DNA of 64,000 nucleotides from Bostrychus sinensis. Its lineage: Eukaryota > Chordata > Actinopteri > Gobiiformes > Eleotridae. Position 1 is the stretch's first letter; each line of letters begins with the position of its first letter. Both the position numbers and the translations under genes were made by a program. The notes under the pieces are model-generated. The model was not told the DNA's origin and did not search any database. It worked only from the letters and a program-made list of their open reading frames with translations. Positions 1-11,689 of this stretch are shown here, in pieces. The stretch covers positions 28,052,526-28,116,525 of the forward strand of contig CM036254.1 of the NCBI GenBank assembly GCA_020698575.1, written 5' to 3'.

Positions 1-756
1 ATAAACTAAACTATAAGCTCTCAAGGACGACTGTAACTCTCTGTAACCCTAGATAATAGACAATTGGAACAGTGAATGAATGTTACAACTCAATGTTTCT
101 AACCCCGTCCTCTGCATCCTCTTCTCCCACATCACCTAACTTCAGGTCCTCTTTCACTACATCCATAAATCTCCTCTTAATGTCACTATCCACATAGGGC
201 CATTAATGATGACAGTGGAATGTAGTCATTACGCTTAGAAAATAGGCTTTAGTGTGTGCTGCAGGCAACAGGCTGGACAACCAACAGAGCCTGTTTTTAT
301 AACACTGTTCCACTCCACACAGCCATCACTCTGGATATGTTCATTTGGATGCACAGCTGATCGAGGAATCAGCTGACATAATCAGTTAGCGATGTCCGTG
401 AGCAAGCACGTGTTGAGAGACAGACCAACACTGACACTCATTAAAGGTGTAGGACAAAGTTTTGGATAAAAACAAGAGCGCCTGTAGCTCTGACAGCTCT
501 GTGAAGTTTGTTTTTTACAACACGAAGTTGCGCATTCACGGCTTAGGTTAACTTTAATGTGCAACAGCAGGTTAGCAGGTTAGCGGGTAGCTCAAGTTTT
601 TTCTGTAAATAAACACTCCTGTCCCATGTGCTCTGGAAGGAAATACAGTGGGGAATATGAATGTTCACAGCACATCTGAGGCAGATGAAAGTGTATTCAG
701 AGCTTGATTTGAAAGTTCTGCTCAAAGCATGAGGCTAAATGACGTGGCTACGTGAA
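1..756. other. Unassigned AT-rich sequence
   Basis: I see no coding frame with a recognisable domain here, and no repeat that recurs elsewhere in the window. Short frames of about 60 codons are at chance level for this base composition. Confidence 0.6.
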
Positions 757-803
757 TACTCGATAATGGAATTTTGAGATACAGTATATTGCACACCCCT
801 ACC
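757..803 (-). mobile_element. hAT-like transposon end fragment
   Basis: On the minus strand it begins AGGGGTGTGCAATATACTGT and continues into alternating GATA/TATC-rich sequence. This matches the outer end of a common fish hAT-type repeat that I know in general form. The opposite end was not found, so it is a truncated relic. Confidence 0.4.
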
Positions 804-880
804 TCCTTTGTACATGCCCAAACTGTGCCACTGTCTCTAAACTACACTGTCTTGTACACTTTTATTATTTTAATAATAAC

Positions 881-967
881 CTTGCCCAAGGACACAATGG
901 CAGTATGCAATTCCGATATTGGGAGTTGAACCACCAAACTTTTCACTCAACTCAGCTACTGCCGCTA
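881..967 (-). mobile_element. tRNA-derived SINE, head fragment
   Basis: On the minus strand it carries an A-box-like GTAGCTGAGTTGAGTG and a B-box-like GGTTCAACTCCC, followed by the family body (GCATACTGCCATTGTGTCC). These are decayed internal RNA polymerase III promoter boxes of a tRNA-derived SINE. The same family recurs at about 13.1, 43.7, 44.5 and 58.5 kb. Most of the body beyond the head is missing. Confidence 0.7.
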
Positions 968-979
968 ATTAAATAGTGT

Positions 980-1240
980 CAGAGTACATGTGATGGATAA
1001 AGGAGTTGTTGCAGAGTGAAGAAGAAAGGAAAGCCAGCCTTGCAAGAAAGGGAGCACCAACCCATTGTCTCTGAAGTCTCGGGTCTTGCGAGCCATAACA
1101 ACAAACAAGCAATGGCTTTATTTATATGATTTTTGGGCCATGGCAGAATGGTTAAAAAGCAGAGAAAAGGTTTGTACATTTGCAAGAAGAAAACAAGAGT
1201 CAAGCCAAGCAATGAGTTACAAAAAGACTAGATGATTAAA
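980..1240. repeat. Interspersed repeat shared with 51.3 and 61.5 kb
   Basis: It contains GAGTTGTTGCAGAGTGAA and AGTCTCGGGTCTTGCGAG. Related strings recur at 21.1, 51.3 and 61.5 kb, where a TTAAAGGGGAAC-type terminus is visible. It is probably an internal part of a non-autonomous DNA transposon. No ends are visible in this copy. Confidence 0.4.
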
Positions 1241-1335
1241 CTTATAAATGATTATTTTCATAATCTTACATGTTTGTGTGGCCAAAAATAGCCTACTTTC
1301 ACTAAAAGTCAACAATTTGACCATAGCCCTTACTA

Positions 1336-1338
<3 letters not shown>

Positions 1339-1403
<65 letters not shown>
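1339..1403. repeat. (TA)n microsatellite
   Basis: About 32 uninterrupted TA units. It is probably polymorphic in length and prone to assembly error. Confidence 0.97.
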
Positions 1404-1407
<4 letters not shown>

Positions 1408-2305
1408 ATATGAACTGAAAGCTATATGCTCTCCCATACTCGGCACATCTCATTGCTGCCACAAGAAAACCCATAATTAGTTGAGACAAACTTTGCAGGA
1501 TTTGTTGCCAGAAACTTTTATCTGAAACAGCATGCTAATGTATAAATGAACAGAAGCATATACATAATTGAATAAATGCAAAATAATGAGTCAGTTGGTT
1601 AAACAAGGTTCTGAGCAGTTGTGATGTTCGAGCGAGCGAAGATATGTTGCCTGAATACAAACACTGTCACTCTGCGTCATGTGTGCGGTCATAGTGCAAA
1701 CTTTGTGTTGAAATAAATACATTTCATAAATTAGGAGCAAGGTAATAAATTCCCACAGTGTCCCCTATGAGTCATCTATCTGTGTGCTGAATACTGTGAA
1801 GGCTGCGGCATACACACACAAATATACACACACACAGCTTGTTAGAGACACTACAAAGACACAAACAGACAGACAGAGCTGGGGGACAAAGTGTAAGGCA
1901 ATCCTAGTTCTGTGTGTGTTTACCAAATAATGAGTGATATTTTTAGATATGGAGCCGAGCCTAAACCTGCTGTTTTAATGTGTATTTTAGAGATCATGTC
2001 GTGAGCTAAAGTACAGTAGCACAGCAGTTGGGAATGTTTCTGATCGCACAGCATATATTTTCTGTTTAACAGCTTTTGCATTATTCTTATTGCGGTGCAT
2101 ATCGCAGTGATTTTAAATGAGTTCCAATTTCTATGGTCAGTCAAAGAAATTGTATTTGTCTCATTCTTTTAATTATCTGTCCATCTATACATTATTGCTC
2201 CATTTCACAGGCCTTGAGATCAGTGACCAACCCAATTATCTGTCACGTTAACCCACTTAAGGAAGACTGATAGCTGGTTAGCTCACTCACTGCTGCCAGC
2301 ATAGC
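1404..2305. other. Unassigned sequence
   Basis: No gene or clear transposon is recognised. A short interrupted (CA)n run lies near 1810-1838. The tract is otherwise complex and AT-rich. Confidence 0.5.
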
Positions 2306-2440
2306 TTCATAAAGGCATGAAAGAATAAATGAATCCTTTATTGCCCCTAAAGGAAGATGTGTTGCACTAATAGCATCGAAAACAAGCACAGTACAGAGCA
2401 CAGAACGATGGACAACATAAGGACTAAAACGCTATAAAAA
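2306..2440. repeat. Possible degenerate interspersed repeat
   Basis: The string TCCTTTATTGCCCCTAAAGG followed by TGTTGCACTAATAGC resembles the end of a repeat seen in many fish genomes (fill-in of a TTTATTGTCCC-type end). I cannot assign a family and no second copy is evident in this window. Confidence 0.25.
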
Positions 2441-2747
2441 TCATAATATAGAATCCAATTGCAATCAAAGGTGTTGCATGTATAACATCCTATATGTCAC
2501 ACATCATATAGACAGTCTACTATGACCGTAGGCCATAAATAATGTCATCTGACTGCTCAGATGGTTTGTTACACAGAACACTACAGGAAAGCTTCCATAG
2601 AAAGGCTTTGCATAGGTGATATTTTCATAGATGTTTACATGGGAGCAATTGGCATGACAGATTTGCTAAATATGTTTTGTGAGAAGGGCACTCTCCTACA
2701 CTATAAACCACACATACTCACATGCATATTTTAACAAATACCTTTAA

Positions 2748-3135
2748 ATTAGAGTGACCAGATTTTTAGACCCAAAAACTGGGACACATATTCTTTTTCC
2801 AATTATCACAGCACATGAACTTACCAAGAGACAAAAATGCAGAAGTCCATACAATTTTCTGTTATGTAATTAAAATACATGACACTAGGGGTGTTTTGAA
2901 TTTTAATTGAAATGTATTAATAATAAGGTGATATTGTAAACAATTTTAGTGACAAAAGTAAAGTTTAGGCTGGGTTTTAAGTTTCTTATGCTTCTCTGTT
3001 GGTTAAAACAGGGACAACTGGAACATGGTTGAAAACAGGGACATATTGGTGTTTTTTACAGAAATGGGTTGGAACTTGAGACAAGGAGCTTAAAACTGGG
3101 ACTGTCCTGGTTAAATAGGGACATCTGGTCAGCCA
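2748..3135. mobile_element. hAT-type MITE with imperfect 8-bp TSD
   Basis: The ends carry an inverted GACCAGAT motif: TTAGAGTGACCAGAT on the left and, inverted, GGCTGACCAGATGTCCC on the right. The internal sequence has repeated GGGACA blocks (AACAGGGACA, ACTGGGACTGTCC), typical of a known vertebrate hAT MITE. Flanking octamers ACCTTTAA and ACCTTCAA differ at one base, consistent with an aged hAT target duplication. There is no transposase. Confidence 0.7.
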
Positions 3136-3234
3136 ACCTTCAATGATGTTGAAAGGTGCGAAGCAATGACTTTTTTGGCTGCTCTTTGTCTCTTGAACAA
3201 ATCATTCACTTTGGCATTCTTTGGCATATTTTAC

Positions 3235-3302
3235 ACCAGATGGCCTTTCTGCCGCCACCCTCTGCATTTATCTAGGCTTGGGACTGACACGTGTATTGTG
3301 GG
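3235..3302 (+). mobile_element. SINE 3'-body fragment
   Basis: It contains CAGATGGCCTTTCTGCCGCC and ATTTATCTAGGCTTGGGACT. The same block (TTTATCC-x-GCTTGGGACTGGCACAAAGAGT) recurs at about 22.4, 25.6, 42.7, 47.8, 50.3, 60.1 and 62.6 kb. It belongs to a dispersed teleost SINE-type family. Only this block is present. Confidence 0.6.
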
Positions 3303-3457
3303 GAATGAAACCCTAACCCTTTGCATAAATGGCAGAGAAAAATACCATTTCACTAACTGGAAGCACAAAAGGGATAACACAGAACTGATGAAATAAATAG
3401 AAATGTATGTTGTGCTAAGGTATAAGTCATATTCAGAGGAGCTATGTTCCCCTAGTC

Positions 3458-4671
3458 CAGTGGTGTCAAACTCAAACAATCATAATAGGTCACGGGCCGA
3501 ACATGACATAAATAAAGAAATTATAGTATAAAAGTGTACATTTAAATTGTATCATTTTAATAGTTATTTTTGGACAAAGGGCACTGTGTAATATGCTTTG
3601 CAAATTTCATTCATTCATTTAATTAAAAATGGTATTTATATTTTAACATAACAAACCTATTAGGTGCTGATATAATACTGTCTCACCTTTTTAAAATTCG
3701 ATGACAGCAGCTTGTGTCAAAAACATTTTTAGTGCAACCCTGCTCAAGGCCAGAAGACCACAAGCATCCAATATATCCAATACTAATAATAGTATTAAAA
3801 CACGTTTTATTCCTAGTCTTGTTGCTGAATTGTGGACAATTAACCTATTTTGTTGTAAAATGCTCAGTCCAGCTTTTTTTAGTAAGCATTTCACATTTGT
3901 TGTCTTTTTCACACATTTGAGACCTGTTGCTTCTATCAAAAATGAGCATTTATGTTTTATGAAGTGGTAATATATTTTTATCTTGTGACTATAATGTTTA
4001 ATTTGCTTCTACCACTGCATTCTATATTTTTTATACACAGTGTCCCAACATTTAGTTTGAGTCTGTTATATTTCTGTGAACACAAGAGGACACAGAACTG
4101 TCCCTCTGTCCAGAGCTGATCAGTGCTGTGTCCTCTGTGAGCTCACAGCAGCTTCACTTTGTGACTTTGCTTTATTAAACATGCTCTGCTCTGCTGTGAG
4201 ACCAGACTCCTTTACCTTCTGTAGCTTCTGCTTTGTCCAGGTTTTTGTAATTGTTGTGACTTTTGCTTCAGAGCGTGTTCTTTACTGAGCCCGTGGCCAC
4301 ATTAGCTCTACATTAGCTCCACATTTAGCGCAGCTCTTGAGTCCACAGACAGTCTCTCTTCCTCCAAGTGGATTTAAAAGCCCTGCTCTCACTCTTCACT
4401 TTTCCTCTGTTCAGTTATTTCGGGGTAATGTCTCTCTGAAGCACGTGCACGGAGCAGCTCTGTCGGAGATGAGACAAGTCATAGCAGCAGCAGAGGAGAA
4501 GCGGCGCGCTACGGAGCTGCTGCAGTGCATTATGGGACTTGTAGTTCTCGCGGTAAAAATGCTAAATAGCTATCAAAACCTATTAATTGAAATTAGGAAT
4601 TGTCTCGCGGGCCAGACAGAAAGGTCTTGCGGGCCGGATTAGGCCCGCGGGCCGTATCTCTGACACCCCTG
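3458..4671. mobile_element. hAT-type non-autonomous transposon, perfect 8-bp TSD
   Basis: The left end CAGTGGTGTCAAACTC and the inverted right end CAGGGGTGTCAGAGAT form terminal inverted repeats. The element is bounded on both sides by the identical octamer CCCTAGTC. Eight-bp duplications and CAG(T/G)G-starting ends are diagnostic of hAT elements. The subterminal right side is rich in GCGGGCC/GGCCCGC strings, as in fish copies of this family. Open frames inside (up to about 100 codons) show no recognisable hAT dimerisation or catalytic motif, so it is called non-autonomous. The perfect TSD implies a fairly recent insertion. Confidence 0.9.
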
Positions 4672-4934
4672 CCCTAGTCTATAGAAACTGGAGAACACAG
4701 GTATTGGGGAACATAGGTATGCATCCACCATTCTAATGGTCTTAATCTGGTTTGGTCCATGGTTTGGTCACAATCAAAGTCCTTTGTGAGAGAGAAATGG
4801 ATTGCCAAGTTAATGAACTCTCAAATGATACAAGAATATATCATATGCTCAAGATATGTACAATGTTCTGTCATGTGTTTTTTGTGAATAGCATTGTTAG
4901 CTAACGAACTTTGTGACCAACATGCTTTGTCCAT

Positions 4935-5330
4935 ACTAAGGCACTTTTGCACAGAACATAGGAACTTAGTTCTCTGAATTGCTCTCCCCATATTCAGTTC
5001 TCCGAGCTCCCCAGCCCCTGGAACCTTTTGTCGGCTCACATTCCCACTGCCGACAGGTAAGTCTAACTAGTTTGAAAATTGGAGGCTTGTATGTGTGTTA
5101 TGAGTAAATATTTCAAGCAAATTGCAAAATATGGTGGTGCACATGAAAGTATCACTGAATAGTTTTGACTGGAAAGTCCCTGCTTCAAAGTAGGAGCTAC
5201 AAAGGTTACAGAAACTATGTTTTCAATCCCCAGTTCATATCAAATGCAAATGCGGAACAAAATGGGGTAGTTTCTCAAAAAGTTACAGGAACTGCAAAAC
5301 GTTCCTAATAGGCGAATACACTGTTGGTAG
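4935..5330. repeat. Interspersed repeat shared with 19.7 kb
   Basis: The strings GGAACTTAGTTCTCTGAATT, CATTCCCACTGCCGACAGG and AAAAGTTACAGGAACTGCA-type text have a diverged counterpart at about 19.7-19.85 kb (AAAAGGTTATGGGAACTGCA, followed by AGGTTCCTA). It is probably a decayed DNA transposon. Termini are not resolved. Confidence 0.45.
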
Positions 5331-5454
5331 CTGGGGTCTTCTGCTTCAGCTCAACATATTAGAACATATTCCGGCTACTATTCTTCAAGATGTTTACAGA
5401 AAAAATGTGGTCTACGTGCTTGATTAATATAAAGTCATATAACATATTAATTCA

Positions 5455-5632
5455 CCTTCTTTTGCTTATTCATGTTCTGGGTCGCAGGTGGCTAAAGTCT
5501 ACCCCAGCAACTATGGGCCTTAGGTGGGTACACCCTGGACAGTGGCTAGTGGCATAACATGCAGCCTCCACACAGAACATTGTAACTTGGTTGAGAGACA
5601 GGAGTGTTAACCACTGCTGCCTCCCTGCACCC
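5455..5632 (-). mobile_element. tRNA-headed SINE, internally deleted
   Basis: On the minus strand it starts GGAGGCAGCAGTGGTTAAC (tRNA-like head) and passes quickly to the 3' body, with CACTGTCCAGGGTGTACCC, AAGGCCCATAGTTGC and a GAATAAGCA end. The region between head and tail is much shorter than in the copy at 20.8 kb, indicating internal deletion. Confidence 0.7.
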
Positions 5633-6514
5633 TTTAATATAACATATTTGTGTTACTATTGCATGTACCATTGACCTCATAGACACATTTGTCAGACTGC
5701 ATTAAAACTATTCCATTTGAAAGTGAAATTCATACTCGCTTTGTATTGAGCAGCCTCTCCAGTCCCTTAATCAAGAGAACAATGGGACTCCTAACTTTTT
5801 GAAAACACTCCTTAATAATGATAAATTGGTCTTGAGCAAGCCGCACACTTCCACATAAACTTGCTTGCAGCTCTGACTGGCTGAGTGATCGCTCCTGTCT
5901 CTCTCTGGCACGCGCTCACACCGTTTAGAGCCATTCTGGGTCCAACTGGACTAAGACACACAGCATATGGCCCTGCTGTGAAGATACCTTGCCAAAAAAA
6001 AATAAATAAAAAAATCGCTGCTATAAACACCGCCTTGCATCAGCAGCACCTTATATAACACAGGCCTTTACAAAACTATATGTTCTTTCAGCACTGACAC
6101 AGATAAAGCGATCCTTATGTGAAAGGACAGCACTTTTATTTGTGTTTTTGTTTCAGACCTATTACTTTAATGTTATGTATCAAAGGTCATGGTTTTTACT
6201 AGATGGGTTCACCTACTCTGAGAAAATTCATGTTGACATTTCTGCAAACCTCAGATACATGGAACACTTTTATAAAGAAAATGCAATGGGTATTGGCATA
6301 AAATAATAAGATCCAAATCATATTTTTCAATAAAAGCGAGGCAGATGGAATCTAAAACCCAGCATTTTGTCTCCTGTGAAATTGAAATGTAACTAAATAT
6401 AACTTGCTAATACATTTTGATTCAGACAAAACCCTTATAATGTCCTTCCACTGGGGCGGTGCAGTGTGGGTTGGGTTGCGTTTTGAGGTGTTTCCACTTT
6501 CTAAAGTGGTCAGA
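5633..6514. other. Unassigned sequence
   Basis: No coding potential or named repeat is recognised. A short A-rich stretch lies at about 5994-6014. Confidence 0.5.
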
Positions 6515-6975
6515 AGCAGGTCCCCAGAAAGCGTCACCAGACAAGTGTCCCCAGAAAAGCATACACCAGAAAAATGTCCACAGAAAATTGTTCACAGAAA
6601 AGTGTACTCCAGAAAGGCGTTTCCAGAAAATCCTCCCTATAAAAGTGTCCCCACAAAGCATCTCCAGAAAAGCGTCCCAGAAAGTGTTCCAAGAATAGTG
6701 TCCCCTGAAAGCATCCCCAGAAAAGTGTCCCCAGAAAGTGCCCCCAGAAAAGTGTCCCCAGAAAAACATCCCCCAGAAAGCAAAGTGGCATCACCAGAAG
6801 GTGTCCCCAAAAATCATGCCCAGAAAGTGTGCCCAGAAAGTGTTCCCAGAAAGCATCCCCAGACAGTAAAAAGCATCCCCAGAAAAGTGTCCCCAAAAAG
6901 CCTCCCCCAGAAAGGTGTCCCCAGGAAAGTGGCTCCAAAAAGTGTCCCCCAAAAGGTGTTCCCCTAAAAAAATTA
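6515..6975. repeat. Degenerate ~14-bp minisatellite
   Basis: About 33 imperfect units of 13-15 bp with consensus close to AGAAAAGTGTCCCC run head to tail. Because the unit lacks stop codons in several frames, a 187-codon frame on the plus strand (6404-6967; repeats of RKVSPES type) and overlapping 115- and 154-codon minus frames exist. No signal peptide, domain or initiation context supports translation. Units at the edges are the most diverged. Confidence 0.9.
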
Positions 6976-7922
6976 CCATACGGTCTAACTTTTAGCACGC
7001 CTCTGCTTTGGAAAAGGTGGAGCTAAAACGCAAAAACAAGAAGCAAGAGACCAGAAATAAAGGGGAAATATTATTTTCAATCAAACAACGTATTTTTCTT
7101 GTGATAAACAGCTGTATTCAAAGAGAGGACAAGCTAAATGTTGTCTGTGTTTAGCGTTGTATGGCTCTCGCTTCGTGAATCAAAACATTGCATTTTTTGT
7201 TTAGATTCAATTAAACACAAGTCAAACTCATGTCATTATGGTGAGTTCTAATAATGTGTTAAAGTGGTGAAGTTAATTTAATGCACCCAAAGCTGGTGGT
7301 TAATTGGAAGTAGTCTCCTGTAGTCTCGTCTCACACAAACCAGGATGTACACTCTCGTCTATTTATAAAATATTGCCTGTGCCTTCAGGTTTTAAAAGTA
7401 TGCTTCAGTCAGCTTTTATATGTCATTTATTAATCAACTTTTGTTGCGCTTGTATGACATCAGTGTTTATGTAACAGACGCCGGTCTCCTGGACCTGGAG
7501 TAGTGGAAACACAAGCCTGTTTTGGGCAGCACCAACCCAAAATTCGTAGTACAGAATCTGTTACAAAACCATTACCTCCATGCTTTTATGCTCTTATCTA
7601 CAATGCTGACCTTACACATTTCAGCAGCTAAAATGGTTTGAAGAAGTGTTCCAACAAAGTCACATTTAGTTTGAGAAGCTTGGTGGAAATGTGAATACAA
7701 CTGGTGCTAATTAGAAGACAATTATTACAAAGCTATGGGCAGAGCAAAATAGCAAAAAAACACACTGCAAAAAGTACTAGATAAAAACGAGTGTAGAATG
7801 AGCATATTGGGATCTACATCTGGAAAACTCCACTTGAAAATATATTAAGTGCTATAAATGCCAAGAATTCATAGTTGACCATACTTTATTATGTGAAACA
7901 GGATAATAGAACACACAATACC
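6976..7922. other. Unassigned sequence
   Basis: No gene and no repeat shared with the rest of the window is recognised. Confidence 0.5.
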
Positions 7923-7930
7923 TCAAATGC

Positions 7931-8905
7931 AGGCACATGCAGGCACGTGCGAGGGGAGGGGCATTTATTCATTCATTAATTATTATTAATTTGAAATAAA
8001 TAACATAACACGACCGCCAGTACCTCGTGACCTTTAACCTTTTGCCTCCGTGAGTTGCGCAGCTGTCGCAGCTGAAAACAGAGGAGAAAGAGCAGACTGC
8101 GGAGCCAATAAAGAGGGCTGTTATAATTTTTTTAGTCCCGATTCCAAAACTTAAAACCCAGTATAGTCACTGGGAATCAAAGAACCGTTGAGTGAGCTGT
8201 TCGTGTCGCGTGATTTGTAAGACAAAGCCATGAAAGTATTATGCACGCACGTTAGATAATTTCTGTTTAAATACGGAGCTTTTGACCGCTACTTGCTAAC
8301 CACCTAGATATTTACAAAATGCTTCCATAAAATGCTTTGTGATTGTTGTTAGCATAAAATCTTTTTATTTTTAGACCGGGTTGCTTATAAATAATGGATT
8401 GCAGTTAGCATTTAGGCATTTTAATGCAATTAAATTGCGAGAATTTGCTATAATTGTGCAAAAATACGAACATGGTGATGGGAGCTGGCAAAATGTGATC
8501 TGAAAAGAAAAAAAATGTGATGTCCCAAAATCGTTTTCCCACATAACTTATTTAATTTATTACTAAAAATGTCTATGGACTTTCTCATAGTGCTGGGAAT
8601 AATTCTCATCTTGTCAGAGCATGGATAAAATTACATTATTTAGTTTAGTGTCATGCAGTGTGTGTTTTCTTTACATTTTATATGTTCATTAGTTTTTTAC
8701 TATTTTCCCAAAATTGTATTAAAAATGTAGAGCTTCAGCCTTACCATATTGCAATATATCATAGTATACACAGAAATGTAATAGTTGTGTGAGAGTCTTG
8801 CTTGCCACAGTCCTAACACAACAGTGTTTTAAAATCTGGTTATACGTATGTGCCCCTTTTTCGCTTTGAGCACCTGCCCCTGTAGAAGTCTCTGCACGTG
8901 CCTGC
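7931..8905. mobile_element. hAT-type non-autonomous transposon (975 bp), perfect 8-bp TSD
   Basis: The left end AGGCACATGCAGGCACGTGC and the inverted right end GCAGGCACGTGCAGAGACTT share a GCAGGCACGTGC core, and a GGGGCA block follows on both sides. The octamer TCAAATGC occurs immediately outside both ends without mismatch. This size of target duplication fits hAT. The left end shows a duplicated GGCACRTGCA tip. No transposase frame is visible inside. Confidence 0.85.
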
Positions 8906-8913
8906 TCAAATGC

Positions 8914-9299
8914 ATAGGGTTCTTTATTTCTCAGAGTTATTTTTCTGTGTGCTTTATGAGTGAAAATAAAAATAGAACAAAAATAGTCCTTTTGAAGGCT
9001 TGCTGATATAACAGAGCTCCAGAACAGCAAAATGTGAAACAGCATCAAAATGGTGCAATAATAATGTTCCTAACACTGAAAATACAAAAACACATGCAAG
9101 AGTAAGACGGTAATAAATGTCAGTAGCACAAAACAAAAATACAGTAAGATAATAAGGCAGTTACTTTTTTTTTTTTTCTTTAACACATTTTACTTGTGTT
9201 TCCTAAAACATGTTCTCCACAAGTCTCCACAAGAAATTATCAGGCTTAGCATGTCTGCCTTTCTAGTTCTTTCCAACACATAGATATCTCAATTCTTAG
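8914..9299. other. Unassigned sequence
   Basis: AT-rich and complex, with a T run near 9166-9177. No feature is recognised. Confidence 0.5.
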
Positions 9300-10018
9300 G
9301 ATTGGATCAAAACTGCCTACAAATGCCTCACAACTGTCCAGAATACTTCAGGAAGTAGATATCTGCATAATTCTGTATTGTTAACCATTTTCGGAGCAAA
9401 AACAGCCTGACCCAATATTTAATTTTTTGACAGGTCTGCTGCTGTCGTCATGGACCAAATTTCACAAAATTTTGAACAACCTCAAAACTGCCTTAAAATG
9501 CCTCAAAACTGTCCAAAATACCCCAGGAAGTACATATTTGCATAATTCTGCATTTTGAACTATTATAAGAGCAAAAACAGACATTACCCAAAATTGCATT
9601 TTTTCAACAGGTCTGCAGCTTTTGTCATAGACCAAATTTGAACTTATTTTGATCATGCTCCAAACTAACTGCCTGATAATGCCTTCAAACTGTCCAAAAT
9701 ACCCCAGGAAGTACATATCTGCATAATTCGGCATTTTGAACCATTTCTTGAAGCAAAAACAGACATGACCCAAAATTGAATTTTTTCATCAGGTAGACCA
9801 AATTTTGAATGTACTCAAAACTGCCTAAAAATGCCTCAAAACTGTCCAAAATACCCCAGGAAGTACATATCTGCGTAATTAGGCATTTTGAACCTTTTTC
9901 AGAGCAAAAACAGACATGATGCAAAATCACATTTTTAGACAGGTCTGCAGCGGTTGTCATGGACCAAATTTGACCAAATTTTGAACATGCTCAGAATTGC
10001 CTAAAAATGCCTCAGGTC
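9300..10018. repeat. Tandem repeat, ~176-bp unit, about 4 copies
   Basis: The landmark CTGCC(T)-AATGCCT-ACTGTCCA recurs at about 9313, 9488, 9669, 9821 and (partial) 9997, giving periods of 175, 181, 152 and 176 bp. Each unit also holds CAGGAAGTA, TCTGCATAATT and GAGCAAAAACAGAC in the same order. The third unit lacks about 25 bp around the GTCATGGACC segment. Minus-strand frames of about 100 codons run through it but merely repeat with the unit. Confidence 0.9.
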
Positions 10019-10744
10019 CAACAACACACATCATGGGGGATTACATTTCCTGTAAACCTAATAAAAAATTAAACAGGATTTATGATGAACAACTTTCATA
10101 GGAACCCCTTTTTTCACTTGGTTACACATGCAAATTAAACAAACAATTGTTCAAATAGAATTAAAGTAAGGACTTAATATGCATAAAATAGAGTATATCC
10201 AAACAATGCCAAATGACAAAAAGAACAGCAGAAACATGCTGCAGGGAAATATGACTTTTATGCCAGCATATGGAATCAGGTCAAACAAGTACAAGTCCAA
10301 GATAAAAAAATAAAACACTTGTATTGGTGTCTGGACAACCCTAATCAAATTCTCTGAGCTGCAGTTTGGCCCATGCTCACAAAACTGCTTATGTTCAATT
10401 ATTAAAAAAGTACTTATGTTGTATATGTAGTGCAGTGAACTGTTGCTGCTGAAGTCTGCCCCTTTGCAAAGAAAAGTGCGAGTCTAAAAGAGTTTAAAAT
10501 CACATCCATAAATCTTATGAGTAACAATATTATGAGCATCCCATAGTCCCAGCACTGTTTGTCATCTCTCCCTTTCCCCAAACAGCCGGTCCTTGTCAGG
10601 CATCAAACAGAAATCATATAGAAAATACTCAAAACAGATCAACGTTACTGAAGAGGACTGCATTTATAGGATATAGAAGTATATAAATTTAAGTGACACG
10701 GATGTGGTACAATTTTTATATTTGCTAATATGCTAACCGTCCTC
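10019..10744. other. Unassigned sequence
   Basis: No gene or known repeat is recognised. Confidence 0.5.
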
Positions 10745-10850
10745 TGTCCAGGGTGTACCCTGCCTAAGGCCCAAAGTTACAGGGATAGGCTCCAGTACCT
10801 GCAACTCCTAACGGGAATAAGCAGAAAAAGATTCATGAATGAATGAATAC
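10745..10850 (+). mobile_element. SINE tail fragment
   Basis: The strings CTGTCCAGGGTGTACCCTGC, AAGGCCCAAAGTTACAGGGA and GGAATAAGCAGAAA correspond to the 3' body shared by the SINE copies at 5.5, 20.6, 23.7, 24.2 and 49.3 kb. It ends in a short ATGAATGAATGAA repeat, typical of a SINE 3' end. Confidence 0.7.
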
Positions 10851-11606
10851 GCAAAAGCAGGAATACTCAGGAAACAGTATTGTTTTTTCAAAATAGTATT
10901 ACTCAAGTAGAGGTAAAAAGCAGTTCATTCAATTCATTTTTCAAGTAAACTAGTACTACTAGTACTAACAACTACACACTAAGAGTGGCTGTTTGTGTTA
11001 AAGTGGTGAATTATGCTTTTTTAAGTTTTTTTTTTTAATATAATTTCAGACATCTGTGCATTAGTATTTAAGGATTTATAACTTAAAATATATGGGTATG
11101 GAAAACTTCTGTCAGGAAACTATTACTTTGACTTTGCAGAGAATGGTTGGGTTAGGTGTCGATTGCCCCCTGCTGGCAATGGTGGGAAATGAAAAGAGCA
11201 TAAAATAGCTAATTAGTACAACTATTACCAACATGATGCTAACAGATAGATAAATGAGCTGACTGCTTTGTAATGAAGGCAAATAAAGTACCGAACTTTA
11301 GAAATGCACTGGAGCACTTCCTGGTTTCACGTAACTACGTGGAGTGGTGAGACCAAGCGTTTTCAGCTCTTAAGAAAGGGGCTGTCCTAGCCTACAGAAT
11401 TACTCAAACATGATTAAAAAAATAAAAAATACTACTCCGGATGTGTTTTTGAGGTGCAAACATTATGACATGGTTAAAAACTCAAATGAGTTAATTTAGC
11501 AGAATAAATGACCTTTAATATTGATGTAATTAGACAAATGTGTATATATGTACTGTATTTGTATATGTATTACAAAGTGCATTAGTACAAATGATTATAT
11601 TTTTAT
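10851..11606. other. Unassigned sequence
   Basis: No supported gene. A T run lies at 11027-11036. Confidence 0.5.
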
Positions 11607-11689
11607 GTGACCGAAATAAACTCACTTATGACAAAACTAGAAGCACGACAGGTTAGACCAAAGTCTGCCAAGACATCAGCCCTATCTTG

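Noticed and set aside
6404..6967. 187-codon plus-strand frame with RKVSPES-type repeats
   Set aside because: It coincides with the minisatellite, and opposite-strand frames are equally open. No initiation context, domain or splice evidence.
9300..10018. CRISPR-like regular repeats
   Set aside because: The units are ~176 bp and adjacent, without short palindromic repeats or unique spacers. Eukaryotic context.
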